From Spiractinospora alimapuensis (GTDB lineage: Bacteria; Actinomycetota; Actinomycetes; Streptosporangiales; Streptosporangiaceae): 64,000 bases of DNA. Each line of letters starts with the position of its first letter. Within the stretch, counting starts at the first letter, position 1. This document shows positions 27,114-35,202 of this stretch, piece after piece. The position numbers and the translations under genes are program-made. Under the pieces are notes generated by a model. The model ran no database searches. It was not told the origin of the DNA and saw only the letters and a list, made by a program, of their open reading frames with translations. The DNA lies in assembly GCF_018437505.1 (NCBI RefSeq), contig NZ_CP072467.1, positions 558,001 through 622,000 of the forward strand. The letters are read 5' to 3'.

Positions 27114-27473
27114 TCATGCGCTCCCGTAGGGCGGGTGGGAGGTGGCGACGTACTCCGTCGGTTCGGTCGCGGCGTAGATCGCGGCGGTGCCCCGGGGCAG
27201 GAAGATCACCTCGCCCGGGCCCGCGCTCGCGCTGGTGTCGCCGACACGGACGGTGAGCCGGCCGCTCAGCACCACGAAGACCTCGTCGTAAGGAATCGGG
27301 GAGTCGCGTTCGTCGAGTTCGCCGGGCTGGAGTCGGGCGAAGCCGACACCCAGTGTGGATCCGTGGCTCGCGTCGACGACCAACCCGATCGACGCCGCAC
27401 CGCCCCCGACCTCCATCCACGTCTCGGGGTCGGCGCTCGTGAACGCTCGTGGGATTCGGGCTGTGTCGGTCAT
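27114..27473 (-). CDS. Cupin domain protein
   Basis: The single cupin runs from ARLQPGELDERD through PYDEVFVVLSGRLTVRVGDTSASAGPGEVIFLPRGTAAIYAA. The first cupin motif is degenerate: the usual HxH is replaced by a D-E-V segment, as in EutQ-like proteins, so metal binding is uncertain. GAGGAG precedes the ATG. It diverges from the small HTH gene across a region full of TTGA-type inverted repeats and is probably controlled by that protein. Confidence 0.8.
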   Translation of the reverse strand: MTDTARIPRAFTSADPETWMEVGGGAASIGLVVDASHGSTLGVGFARLQPGELDERDSPIPYDEVFVVLSGRLTVRVGDTSASAGPGEVIFLPRGTAAIYAATEPTEYVATSHPPYGSA

Positions 27474-27523
27474 CGTGCTCCTCGACTCGTTGATGCACCG
27501 TCGCAGATCAGGACTCTATGAGT

Positions 27524-27640
27524 TCAAGTTGACTTGATGTCAATCAGGTTCATGGGCGGTGAGCTCGCGACGCATGGCGACGCCTTCAACGTGTCGAATT
27601 CAACGCATTGAAATCAACAATCTGTTGACATCAATGCGTT
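27524..27640. promoter_or_regulatory. Operator region with 39-base palindrome and TTGAYRTCAA motifs
   Basis: Arms 27602-27619 and 27623-27640 (18 bases each, AACGCATTGA...TCAACA and its complement, two mismatches) flank a 3-base centre. TTGATGTCAA at 27534-27543 is the exact complement of TTGACATCAA inside the right arm. TCAAGT-TG-ACTTGA at 27524-27537 is a further palindrome. The area is AT-rich and lies between the divergent cupin and HTH genes. TTGACA at 27625 could be a -35 box. Confidence 0.65.
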
Positions 27641-27659
27641 CGCATGTCAGCCTGACGGC

Positions 27660-28088
27660 ATGACGGACGGATCAGAGGAGTTCACGGTCCCCGACGCCCA
27701 CCAGGCCCGGGTGCGTCGCGAGTACTCGGCGATCACGCGGATCGGCGAGCGACACGGTGCCACCGAGGCGATGCGGCACCGGGGCGACAACCCCGACATG
27801 CTCGCGCCCTACGAGGCGGTGCGACTGGTCAGCGACATCGCCAGCGGTTCGCTGACGCTCGAGGCCGAGGAGGCGGAGGTCGACGTCACCGACGTCGCCG
27901 CCGCGTTGACACTGCTTCCCAGGATGCGGGCCGACATGGACGCGATCGAGGAATCCCTTCTGCTGATCGCGCGCGGTCACGGCATGACGTGGCGCGACAT
28001 CGCCCACGGCCTCGGCCTGGGCAGCGCCCAGGCCGCGCGGCAACGTTACGAACGCGTCAGTGGCCGGTCGGCGCAGCAGACAGGTTGA
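27660..28088 (+). CDS. Small HTH DNA-binding protein
   Basis: A 142-residue soluble protein. The last third contains MTWRDIAHGLGLGSAQAARQRYERV, a helix-turn-helix of the kind found in actinobacterial DNA-binding proteins of unknown family. The middle (VDVTDVAAALTLLPRMRADMDAIEESLL) is a helical, probably dimerising, segment. No ligand domain is evident. A conspicuous 39-base palindrome ends 20 bases before its start, and there is little space for a leader. Autoregulation and control of the divergent cupin gene are likely but inferred. Confidence 0.7.
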   Translation: MTDGSEEFTVPDAHQARVRREYSAITRIGERHGATEAMRHRGDNPDMLAPYEAVRLVSDIASGSLTLEAEEAEVDVTDVAAALTLLPRMRADMDAIEESLLLIARGHGMTWRDIAHGLGLGSAQAARQRYERVSGRSAQQTG

Positions 28089-28119
28089 GCGCGGCCAACG
28101 CCCCGGCCGCGCCGGCCCC

Positions 28120-28827
28120 CTAAGTTGTCGGCGTGACGCCGCGCAGCTCGTCCAGGACCCGGTGGCGTACGTCGGTGAGGTCCCGCTCGCCGGGGTCTCG
28201 GGGACGAGCACCCTCCAGGTGCTCCTGGTGGGCGATGCGTCCCTGGTCGAGGACCACGATTCGGTCGGCGAGGCGCGTCGCCTCGTCGATGTCGTGGGTG
28301 ACGAGCAGGATCGACGGCTGATGCTCCCGCCACAGCGACAACACCAGTTCGTGGAGAGAGATCCTGGTTAGGGCGTCGACCGCGGCGAACGGTTCGTCCA
28401 ACAGCAGCAGGTCGGGCTCGTGCGTCAACGCGCGGGCCAGGGACGCGCGCTGGGCCTCGCCGCCCGACAGGGTGAGGGGCCAGGCGTCGGCCCGGCCCTC
28501 CAGCCCCACCTCCGCCAACGCGCGTTCCGCGGTGTCACGGGTGGCGCCGGTTCGCAGGCCCAGGAGAACGTTGCGCCAGACCCGTTGCCAGGGCAACAGG
28601 CGCGGCTCCTGGAAGGCGACCGCGACCGACGCGGGAACGTGGGCCTCCTGCGCCGTCGCCCCGGAGTCGAGGCCGGCCAGGTACCGCAGCAGCGTGGACT
28701 TTCCCGAACCGCTGCGCCCCACCATCGCCACGAACTCGCCGGGGGCGATGGTCAGGTCCAGACGGTCCAGGACGGTTCGGGTGTCGAACCGGCGGGTGAG
28801 GCCACGCAGGTGGACGCCGGAGGTCAT
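28120..28827 (-). CDS. ssuB: Sulfonate ABC transporter ATP-binding protein
   Basis: Walker A is GRSGSGKSTLL, the Q loop AFQEPRLLPW, the signature LSGGEAQRASLARAL, Walker B LLLLDEPFAAVDAL and the switch VTHDIDEA. The order and the PRLLPW segment match the SsuB/TauB/NrtD group. It energises import of sulfonates together with ssuC and ssuA. The start codon overlaps the ssuA stop (ATGA), showing translational coupling at the end of a long operon transcribed leftward from about 34.2 kb. Confidence 0.9.
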   Translation of the reverse strand: MTSGVHLRGLTRRFDTRTVLDRLDLTIAPGEFVAMVGRSGSGKSTLLRYLAGLDSGATAQEAHVPASVAVAFQEPRLLPWQRVWRNVLLGLRTGATRDTAERALAEVGLEGRADAWPLTLSGGEAQRASLARALTHEPDLLLLDEPFAAVDALTRISLHELVLSLWREHQPSILLVTHDIDEATRLADRIVVLDQGRIAHQEHLEGARPRDPGERDLTDVRHRVLDELRGVTPTT

Positions 28828-29813
28828 GACTGGCTCACGTCCACGGCGTTGTCCTCGACGTTCAGTTCGGTGTCGATGAGCCCGTGGTCGGCGTAGACGT
28901 CGGCCGCTCGCTGGAGGTCCGCCACGAAGTCCGCGTCGGCCGGGGCGATGGTCGGTGGCGCGAAGCCACGGATCACCTCCACGGCGTCCTCCGGGAGACC
29001 GGCCGCGGTGTAGGCCTCGGGAATGACGTCGGGATCATCGTTGACCCGTTCCCCCTCGGCGACGAGCGCGTCGTAGACCGCGCGGAGTTCCTCGGGGTGG
29101 TTCTCGGCGAACTCCCGGGTGGTGACGTGGATCGTGGGGTTGACCGCCCCGATCTCGTTGGCCACGGCCACGAGCTCCGCCCCGTCGGTGCTGACGGCCG
29201 AGGCCAGGTAGGCGTCCCATGTGGCCCACGCGTCCACCTGGCCGGTGGAGAAGGCGCTCGCGGAGTCCTCCGGGTCGAGGTACACGCGATCCACCTCGGA
29301 CGGGTCGATACCCGCGTCGTCCAGCGCCGACAGCAGGATGTACTCGCCCGTGCCGCCCTGGTTGACCGCGACCCGCTGACCGACGAGGTCCTCCACCGCG
29401 TCGATGTCGGAGTCGGGGGCGGCCACGATGCCCTGGGTGTCGTTGTTGTTGACCTCGACGGCGAACGCGACGAGTTCCGGCGTCGCGTCCACGGCGCCCA
29501 CTAGGGAGGTCACACTCCCGGAGGTGATGTCGATCTGGCCGGCGGCCAGGGCCTGGGCCCCGGGGGCGAACGCGGTGAACGGCGCGGCGACGTCGACGGT
29601 GGCGTCGTCGCCGACGGAGTCCTCCAGCCCTCCGCTCTCCTCGCTGAGGGTGAGCAGGTTCTGGGTGCTCAACGGCCCCACGCGGACCTCGGTCAGGTCA
29701 CCGTCGGCGGAGGTCTCGGAGGCGTCCGGTGCGGGTGAGCAGGCCGTCGCCGTCAGGACTCCGACGACGAGCAGCCCCAGTCCGATCGTCAGTGGGCGTG
29801 GTGTGGTGGTCAT
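28824..29813 (-). CDS. ssuA: Sulfonate ABC transporter substrate-binding lipoprotein
   Basis: The N terminus has a hydrophobic signal and a lipobox-like TATAC with Cys25, so the mature protein is a membrane-anchored lipoprotein. The body has the SsuA/NMT1 pattern: VRVGPLSTQNLLTLSEE, AGQIDITSG, DLVGQRVAVNQGGTGEYILL, and TGQVDAWATWDAYLAS. It captures an alkyl- or arylsulfonate outside the cell. Its ATG overlaps the stop of the monooxygenase gene (ATGA), and its stop overlaps the ssuB start. Confidence 0.9.
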   Translation of the reverse strand: MTTTPRPLTIGLGLLVVGVLTATACSPAPDASETSADGDLTEVRVGPLSTQNLLTLSEESGGLEDSVGDDATVDVAAPFTAFAPGAQALAAGQIDITSGSVTSLVGAVDATPELVAFAVEVNNNDTQGIVAAPDSDIDAVEDLVGQRVAVNQGGTGEYILLSALDDAGIDPSEVDRVYLDPEDSASAFSTGQVDAWATWDAYLASAVSTDGAELVAVANEIGAVNPTIHVTTREFAENHPEELRAVYDALVAEGERVNDDPDVIPEAYTAAGLPEDAVEVIRGFAPPTIAPADADFVADLQRAADVYADHGLIDTELNVEDNAVDVSQS

Positions 29814-30925
29814 TTCTTCCATCCCTCGTTCCAGGTGTTCCAGGTGCCCCGGACGTCCTCGCCGCGGGTTCGGTCCACGGGCAGGCGCGGTAGGACGAGT
29901 TCGCCGAACCGGTAGGCCTCCTCGAGTAGCGGCATGCCCGACACGATGAAGGTGTCGACGCCGGCGTCGGCGTACTCCCGCAGTCGGGCCTCGACTTGGT
30001 CGGGGTCGCCGACGATCGCGGTGCCGGGGCCGTTGCGGACGAGTCCGAGTCCGGACCACAGGTTGGGGTGGATCTCCAGTTCGCGTGGGTCGGCGGGCCG
30101 GCTCCCGCCGTGGAGCGCCGTCATGCGTCGCTGCCCGACGGAGTCACTGCCGGCACGTCCGGCCTGGGTCCGGGCGATGGACTCCTCGTCCATGTGCTCG
30201 TAGAGGTCCGCCACCGCGTCCCACGCCTTCTGCTCCGTCTCACGGACGACGACGTAGAGGCGTACGCCGAATCGCAGGTCGGTGCGTCCGTGCTCCGCGG
30301 CTCGTTTGCGCAGGTCGGTGATCTTGGCTTCGGCGGCGGCCGGGGTCTCGCCCCAGGTGAGATAGGTGTCGATGTGCTTGGCGGCCACGTCCAGCGCGGC
30401 GTCGGAGGAGCCCCCGAACCACAACGGCGGGTGTGGACGTTGGTGCGGCGGAAGCTGCAGCGAACCGCCCTGGACGTTCAGGTGTGTGCCCGCGTGGTCC
30501 ACCGTCTCGCCGGACATCAGACGCTTGAAGACGTCGAGGTACTCGTCGGTGTAGGCGTAGCGGGCGTCGTGGTCGAGGTGGACGCCGTAAGCCGCGAGCT
30601 GCTTGGCGTCGCCGTTGACGATGTTCAGCCGCAGGCGACCCTCGGAGAACTGGTCGAACGTGGCGGCCATCTTCGCCAACAGGGTGGGTGAGACGAGCGG
30701 CGGGTGGACCGCGACGAGGAACTGGAAGTCACGGGTGTAGGGGATCAGCGACGACCCCAACACCCACGCGTCGTGGATCCCGGTCGCGAGCAACGCCCCG
30801 GTGTAGCCGAGGTGGTCAACCGCGCGGGCGATCTGCTGGAAGTAGGCGTAGTTGAGCGGACGCGCGCCGTCCTCACGCCAGGGATAGCGCCCGTCGGGGC
30901 CGGTCAGGTACCAGAGGACGTCCAT
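29810..30925 (-). CDS. ssuD: FMNH2-dependent alkanesulfonate monooxygenase (LLM class)
   Basis: The 371-residue protein has the bacterial luciferase-like TIM-barrel pattern of SsuD: MDVLWYLTGPDGRYPW, GYTGALLATG, FLVAVHPPLVSPTLLAKMAATFDQFSEGRLRLNIVNG, and PPLWFGGSSDAALDVAAKH. It would release sulfite from sulfonates using reduced flavin supplied by an unlinked reductase. The cysteine that follows the ATG loop in E. coli SsuD is not present (ATGIHDAW). GAAAGG precedes the ATG at 30925. It is the fifth gene of the ssu operon. Confidence 0.9.
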   Translation of the reverse strand: MDVLWYLTGPDGRYPWREDGARPLNYAYFQQIARAVDHLGYTGALLATGIHDAWVLGSSLIPYTRDFQFLVAVHPPLVSPTLLAKMAATFDQFSEGRLRLNIVNGDAKQLAAYGVHLDHDARYAYTDEYLDVFKRLMSGETVDHAGTHLNVQGGSLQLPPHQRPHPPLWFGGSSDAALDVAAKHIDTYLTWGETPAAAEAKITDLRKRAAEHGRTDLRFGVRLYVVVRETEQKAWDAVADLYEHMDEESIARTQAGRAGSDSVGQRRMTALHGGSRPADPRELEIHPNLWSGLGLVRNGPGTAIVGDPDQVEARLREYADAGVDTFIVSGMPLLEEAYRFGELVLPRLPVDRTRGEDVRGTWNTWNEGWKK

Positions 30926-30960
30926 GTGGGGACACCTTTCAGGAGTGGTGGTCGCGGTGG

Positions 30961-31845
30961 TCAGACGGTCGCCGTGGGAGCGACGTCGGGCAGGAGCGGG
31001 CGGGTGGGCAGGCTGGCGCCGACATCCACGGGACGGTGGAGCACGCCGTTGGCGCTGAGCAGGTCGGCGTCGCGCTGCTGCTCGTCGACGAACTCGTGGT
31101 CCGGCGGGAGCAGTCCCCACCGCCGGGAGCGCACGAGACGCTCCCAGGTCGCGGTGTCGTGGCCAGGGCCGTGCTCGGCGAGAACCCGGGCCGCCTCGGC
31201 CGGGTCGTCGGCGGCGCGGCGGTCCGAGGCGTCGATCCGGGCCAGCGTGTCGGCGAGGCTCTCCGCGCGTTCGGCCAGGACGCCGTGTCTGGTCCACAGC
31301 ACCGACCGGTTGGCGAAGTGGTCCGTCACGGGCGCGAGGATCCGCACGTCACACGCGGACTGGAGCCGTTCCAGGTCGGGGCCGGTGGCGACCCACGCGT
31401 CGAGTCGCCCGGCGACCAGCGCGTCGTGCGCGGTCGGGGTGGCGAGTTCCACGACCGTCACGGAGTCCCACCGCAGCCCCGCTCCGGTGAGGACACGCGC
31501 CAGATACTGGGGGTGCCAGGAGAGGGGCATCGTGGCGATGCCCCGTCCCGCGAGGTCGGCGAGTGTTCGGATCGGGCCGTCGGCACGGACGGCGATGCCG
31601 CCGTGGTCACCGCGCGGCGCGGTCGTCGCGACGACGGCGACGTCCATCCCGGCGGCCTGGGCGTGCAGCGGTGGGGTCGACCCCGTTCCGCCCAGGTGGA
31701 TGGCGCCCACGCGCAGCAGGGGAATGGTCTGGGTCCCGCTTCCGTAGGAGAACACGTCGATGTCGCCGTTGTCGCCGCTCCCCTGGCGGGCCGCGAACAG
31801 GGTGAGGGAGAGGTTGTTGGGATGCGCGCCGATACGCAGCGTCAC
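30961..31845 (-). CDS. SsuA/DszB-fold protein without signal peptide (1)
   Basis: The sequence MTLRIGAHPNNLSLTLFAARQ begins directly with the first beta strand of the periplasmic-binding-protein fold, with no signal sequence. Fold landmarks include IHLGGTGSTPPLHAQAAGM, TLADLAGRGIATMPLSWH, VAGRLDAWVATGPDLERLQ and HFANRSVLWTRH. GTG start with AAAGGCGGGA upstream. It is encoded between ssuC and ssuD. A cytoplasmic location is inferred. It resembles the desulfinase DszB in layout, but the DszB catalytic cysteine position appears to hold Asn here. A secreted protein with a misplaced start is unlikely because only 13 bases separate it from ssuC. Confidence 0.75.
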   Translation of the reverse strand: MTLRIGAHPNNLSLTLFAARQGSGDNGDIDVFSYGSGTQTIPLLRVGAIHLGGTGSTPPLHAQAAGMDVAVVATTAPRGDHGGIAVRADGPIRTLADLAGRGIATMPLSWHPQYLARVLTGAGLRWDSVTVVELATPTAHDALVAGRLDAWVATGPDLERLQSACDVRILAPVTDHFANRSVLWTRHGVLAERAESLADTLARIDASDRRAADDPAEAARVLAEHGPGHDTATWERLVRSRRWGLLPPDHEFVDEQQRDADLLSANGVLHRPVDVGASLPTRPLLPDVAPTATV

Positions 31846-31858
31846 GTGGTCCCGCCTT

Positions 31859-32719
31859 TCAGAGTCCGGTGAAACTGTTGCGCCAGGCCAGGAGCACGCG
31901 CTCCAGGGAACGGACCATGCGGTCGGTGATGAGGCCGAGGACCGCGTAGAGCGTGACGCAGAACATGACGACGTCGGTCTGGATGTACTGCTGGGCGTTG
32001 ATGAGCAGGAACCCGATCCCGGCGTCGGAGTTCACGGTCTCGGCGATGATGACGGCGACCCAGGCGAGGCCGAGGGCGTAGCGCAGGCCGACGAGCAGCG
32101 ACGGGAGCGCCCCGGGGAGAAGCACCTGGGTCGCGATCTGGAGTGGGGTCAGGCGGTACACCTTCGCGGCCTCGACCAGCTTGCGGTCCACGTCGCGGAC
32201 GCCGCCGAAGGTGTTGATGTATAGCGGCAGGGCGACACCGACCGCGACGAGAAGGACCTTGGGCAACTCCCCCAACCCGAACCAGAGGATGAACAGCGGG
32301 ACGAGCGCGGTGAAGGGAATGGTGCGCGCCATCTGGAAGGGTTTGTCGATCAGGGCCTCTCCCACACGGGAGAACCCGGTGATCAGGCCGCAACCCACAC
32401 CGACGACGATGCCCAGCGCCGCCCCGAGCAGCACGCGGCCGAGGCTCACCCCGAGGGCGGGCAACAGGAGCCCCTGCTGCAGGAGACCCCATCCGGAGGA
32501 GAGGACCCGGTCGGGGCCGGGGAGCACGTTCGGCGACAGCACGCCGGTGACCGCACCGAGGTACCAGGTGAGGAGGAGCGCGATCACACTGGCCCACGGC
32601 AGGAGCCCGTGGAGCAGGCGGCGCCCCAGCGGCCGCGGGGCCGTGACCGGCGCGGACGCCGACGCGTCGTGGGCGCCGGAGTCGGTGGCGTCGGCCGCGA
32701 CGGGGGTGACTGCGGACAT
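31859..32719 (-). CDS. ssuC: Sulfonate ABC transporter permease
   Basis: Six transmembrane helices follow a hydrophilic 35-residue N terminus. The EAA loop reads LVEAAKVYRLTPLQIATQVLLPGALPSLLVGLRYALG, typical of SsuC/TauC. The ATG at 32719 has AAGGG upstream. An 89-base gap separates it from the Rrf2 gene upstream and contains an ACTGGATAACT element. The gap and element suggest an internal promoter. The downstream gene begins 13 bases after its stop. Confidence 0.9.
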   Translation of the reverse strand: MSAVTPVAADATDSGAHDASASAPVTAPRPLGRRLLHGLLPWASVIALLLTWYLGAVTGVLSPNVLPGPDRVLSSGWGLLQQGLLLPALGVSLGRVLLGAALGIVVGVGCGLITGFSRVGEALIDKPFQMARTIPFTALVPLFILWFGLGELPKVLLVAVGVALPLYINTFGGVRDVDRKLVEAAKVYRLTPLQIATQVLLPGALPSLLVGLRYALGLAWVAVIIAETVNSDAGIGFLLINAQQYIQTDVVMFCVTLYAVLGLITDRMVRSLERVLLAWRNSFTGL

Positions 32720-32758
32720 GCTGTGCCCTTCGAGAAGCCAATAATGCCGACAATGCTG

Positions 32759-32769
32759 ACTGGATAACT
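32759..32769 (-). promoter_or_regulatory. ACTGGATAACT element upstream of ssuC
   Basis: ACTGGATAACT here and ACTGGATTAGT at 34183 share ACTGGATWA-T. Each lies about 40 bases before the start of a leftward ssu gene (ssuC and the first gene of the operon). Both are in AT-rich patches, so they may be sites for the Rrf2 regulator encoded between them. No other copies were noticed. Confidence 0.45.
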
Positions 32770-32808
32770 AGGAAATTCGGGTGGACGAAGCCGGGCCGAA
32801 TCGCGTTC

Positions 32809-33210
32809 CTAGGACCGCGCGGAGGCGAGGCTCCGGCTGGCCAGGTCCCACACCGAGACCGCCTCGAGTGTTCGCCGCACCTGCGCGTCGAGCTCGCCCC
32901 AGACGGGACAGGCCGATTCGGGCGCGTGCGCTACGGACGTTCCCTGCAGTGTGACCAGCGGGCCGGAGACGGCCGACACGACCGCGGCGACCGACACGTC
33001 CGACGGGGACATCGCCAACCAGTAGCCCCCGTTGGCCCCGCGCTTGCTGCGCACCAGGCCGACGCGGCGTAGGTCGCTGAAGATCTGGACCAGGAACTTG
33101 ACCGGGATTCCCTGGGTGGCCGCGATGTCGCGGCACTTGACCGGGTCCTCGCTGCGCGCGAGTTCGACGACCGCCCGCACCGCGTAGTCGGCCTTGATGG
33201 GGATGTCCAT
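32809..33210 (-). CDS. Rrf2 family transcriptional regulator
   Basis: The N-terminal winged helix reads MDIPIKADYAVRAVVELAR, IAATQGIPVKFLVQIFSDLRRVGLVRSKRGANGGYWLA, a standard Rrf2 domain. Only one cysteine (ESACPVWGEL) remains in the region where IscR and NsrR have three, so an iron-sulfur cluster of the IscR type is unlikely. A CymR-like role in sulfur control fits the setting better. It is the second gene of the operon, 28 bases after the first. Confidence 0.87.
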   Translation of the reverse strand: MDIPIKADYAVRAVVELARSEDPVKCRDIAATQGIPVKFLVQIFSDLRRVGLVRSKRGANGGYWLAMSPSDVSVAAVVSAVSGPLVTLQGTSVAHAPESACPVWGELDAQVRRTLEAVSVWDLASRSLASARS

Positions 33211-33238
33211 GGCTGGTGCCGTTCGTGGTGGCGGGGCA

Positions 33239-34144
33239 TCAGGGGGTGGTTCCCCACAGCGCGGGGACCGGGTCGACCAGAGCGCCGGAGACCGTGACCG
33301 GCCCGTCGATGATGCCGAGACGGGCGAACAGGTCGGCCGAGCGTTGCTGTTCCCGCGCGGGCTCCCCGGCGACGGGATGGTTGCCCCAGGCGCGGCGGCG
33401 CAGGGTGCGCTCCCAGGCCTCGAGCGAGGGAGACTCCGGCAGGGCGTCGGTGAAGAGCGCGGCGGCGTCCCGGGGGTGACGCTGGATCCACTCCTCCGCC
33501 CGCCCCAGCGCGACGACGATCGCGTTGAGGACGTCCCGCGAGGTCTCCGCGAAGGACCGGCGGGCCCACCAGTAGGACCGGTTGGCGATGTGGTCCGCGG
33601 TTCCGGTCAGCGCACGCACCGGAACCGATCCGCGCTGGAGTTCGGCGAGATAGGGATCGCCCGCGATCCAGGCGTCGGCCCGGCCGGCGAGGAAGTCCGC
33701 ACGGTTCTCGTGCGCCAGACCGTCGACGGGGGTCACCGCGTCGTAGGTCAGTCCGGCGGTGTCCAGCGCGTAGGCGAGGAGTTCGGTGTGGTAGGAGCCC
33801 TCCATCAGCGCGACGCGGGCCCCCGCGACGTCGGCGACGGAGTGGAGCGGCCCGTCGGCGTGTACGAGGAGTGCCCCTTGGGTGGGGCGGGGTGGAGAGG
33901 TCGCGACGTAGACGATCGGGAGGCCGTCACTCTGCGCCTCGATGGGCGGCACGGACCCGGTTCCCCCGAAGTCGATCTCCTCCTCCGCGAAGAGGTCGAT
34001 GGTGCACCGGCCGTCGTCGTAGTCCACCCACTCCACGGTGGCGGAGACGGAGCCGAGCTCCTCCTCCAGCAGGGACAGGCGACGCAGCACGAACAACGTG
34101 TGGTTGTTCGGGTGCACCCCGATCGTCACGGTTCGCTCACGCAT
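33239..34144 (-). CDS. SsuA/DszB-fold protein without signal peptide (2)
   Basis: A paralogue of the protein at 30961: RTVTIGVHPNNHTLFVLRR start, IDFGGTGSVPPIEAQSDGL, HSVADVAGARVALMEGSYH, LAGRADAWIAGDPYLAELQ and HIANRSYWWARR. The two share the sequence order throughout. No signal peptide or lipobox is present. ATG 34144 follows AGGAGG at 7 bases; the upstream in-frame ATG at 34162 would place the ribosome site inside the gene. It heads the leftward sulfonate operon, next to the Rrf2 regulator. Confidence 0.75.
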   Translation of the reverse strand: MRERTVTIGVHPNNHTLFVLRRLSLLEEELGSVSATVEWVDYDDGRCTIDLFAEEEIDFGGTGSVPPIEAQSDGLPIVYVATSPPRPTQGALLVHADGPLHSVADVAGARVALMEGSYHTELLAYALDTAGLTYDAVTPVDGLAHENRADFLAGRADAWIAGDPYLAELQRGSVPVRALTGTADHIANRSYWWARRSFAETSRDVLNAIVVALGRAEEWIQRHPRDAAALFTDALPESPSLEAWERTLRRRAWGNHPVAGEPAREQQRSADLFARLGIIDGPVTVSGALVDPVPALWGTTP

Positions 34145-34182
34145 CACGTCGCCTCCTCTCACCCCGATTCTCTTCTTTGTCT

Positions 34183-34193
34183 ACTGGATTAGT
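34183..34193 (-). promoter_or_regulatory. ACTGGATTAGT element in the ssu operon promoter
   Basis: This is the partner of the element at 32759. Read leftward, TTGACT overlaps it and could be the -35 box, with GAGAAT 18 bases downstream as a possible -10 box, 39 bases before the start of the first gene. Confidence 0.45.
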
Positions 34194-34315
34194 CAACAAT
34201 AGAGATGGAGACGCGGCTCACGTCCCCGCCACGGGCGCGGCACGACGAGACGAACAGGAGCGTCCGACCGACGAGGAGCCGGCCGGACGCCCAGCGTGCG
34301 GGAGTCTGCGTCATC

Positions 34316-35131
34316 TCACTCCACGGCGGCGAGGACACTCGAGGTCGCCGAGACGAGGGCACGGGCACGGGCGAACTCCACGGGTGTGAACCCCACCCCG
34401 TGACGACGCGCGTGGACGAACCCGCCGTGCGGGTCGGACAGGACCAGGTCCGACCCGCACGTCCCCTCCTCGCCGGGGATGTCCGGTGCGTCGGTGGCGC
34501 GCACGACGTGCGGGACGCCGAGCAGGCGCGCCAGGGCCTCCTCGACGGTGAGGGCCCCGTCGGCGACGGACGCGACGAGCGTCAACGCGTAGCTGGTGGT
34601 GTCCGCGAGCTCGTGGGCGTCGGCCGGTCTGATCGCGGGGTCGCCCTCGACCCCGGCTCGTCGTGTCGCCGCGTCGAGATCGTCCCGGTCGATTCCCTCG
34701 GGGCTGGTGACCAGGAACTCGTCGGTCGTGCTCGTCTCGCCGGGATGGACCTGCACGAGCTGGATGTTCACCCCGATTCGGGACAGCTCCGTGGCGAGCG
34801 CCGCGAGCGCGCCGGGGGTGTCCCGGACGGCTGCGCGGATCCGCCACAACCGTTCCGTGGTGGTCGTGTTCGCCGCCGTCCGGCGGCGCGTGGACGGAGC
34901 CATGGTGCGCCAGCAACGCAGCGCGATGACCGCGACGAGCACCGCGAGGCCCACGACCATGAGCGCCATCGGAGCGCTGTGCCCGACGACGAGCACGACG
35001 GTGTGGGCCGCCGCCCCGGCGATGACCACCGCCGCCAGTTCCCGCAGGTCGGCCGCGACGAGATGCCGATGTCCACTGTGTTCGTCCCTGCCAGTTCGTC
35101 CCACCATGCCGACATCGTGCCCGCGGAACAT
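34316..35131 (-). CDS. Membrane-anchored ACT-domain protein
   Basis: Two hydrophobic helices (LAAVVIAGAAAHTVVLVVG and MALMVVGLAVLVAVIAL) lie near residues 30-75, followed by a basic linker. An ACT domain follows: RIRAAVRDTPGALAALATELSRIGVNIQLVQVHPG with the ligand-site glycine. A second ACT-like half may follow (SYALTLVASVADGALTVEEALARLL). ACT domains sense amino acids. No enzyme domain is present, so it is probably a sensor. The start at 35131 lacks a strong ribosome site, and an alternative ATG lies at 35107. Confidence 0.7.
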   Translation of the reverse strand: MFRGHDVGMVGRTGRDEHSGHRHLVAADLRELAAVVIAGAAAHTVVLVVGHSAPMALMVVGLAVLVAVIALRCWRTMAPSTRRRTAANTTTTERLWRIRAAVRDTPGALAALATELSRIGVNIQLVQVHPGETSTTDEFLVTSPEGIDRDDLDAATRRAGVEGDPAIRPADAHELADTTSYALTLVASVADGALTVEEALARLLGVPHVVRATDAPDIPGEEGTCGSDLVLSDPHGGFVHARRHGVGFTPVEFARARALVSATSSVLAAVE

Positions 35132-35202
35132 TGACCGGAAGTTACCCACTGTAACCAGCGTGTATTTGTCTGGTGAACAGTCGAACCCTCCGGGCCTGTG
35201 CG

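Noticed and set aside
29810-34144. Desulfurisation (dsz) operon interpretation
   Set aside because: The monooxygenase matches SsuD and an SsuABC transporter is present; the DszB-like proteins lack the catalytic cysteine, so a sulfonate operon is the better call.
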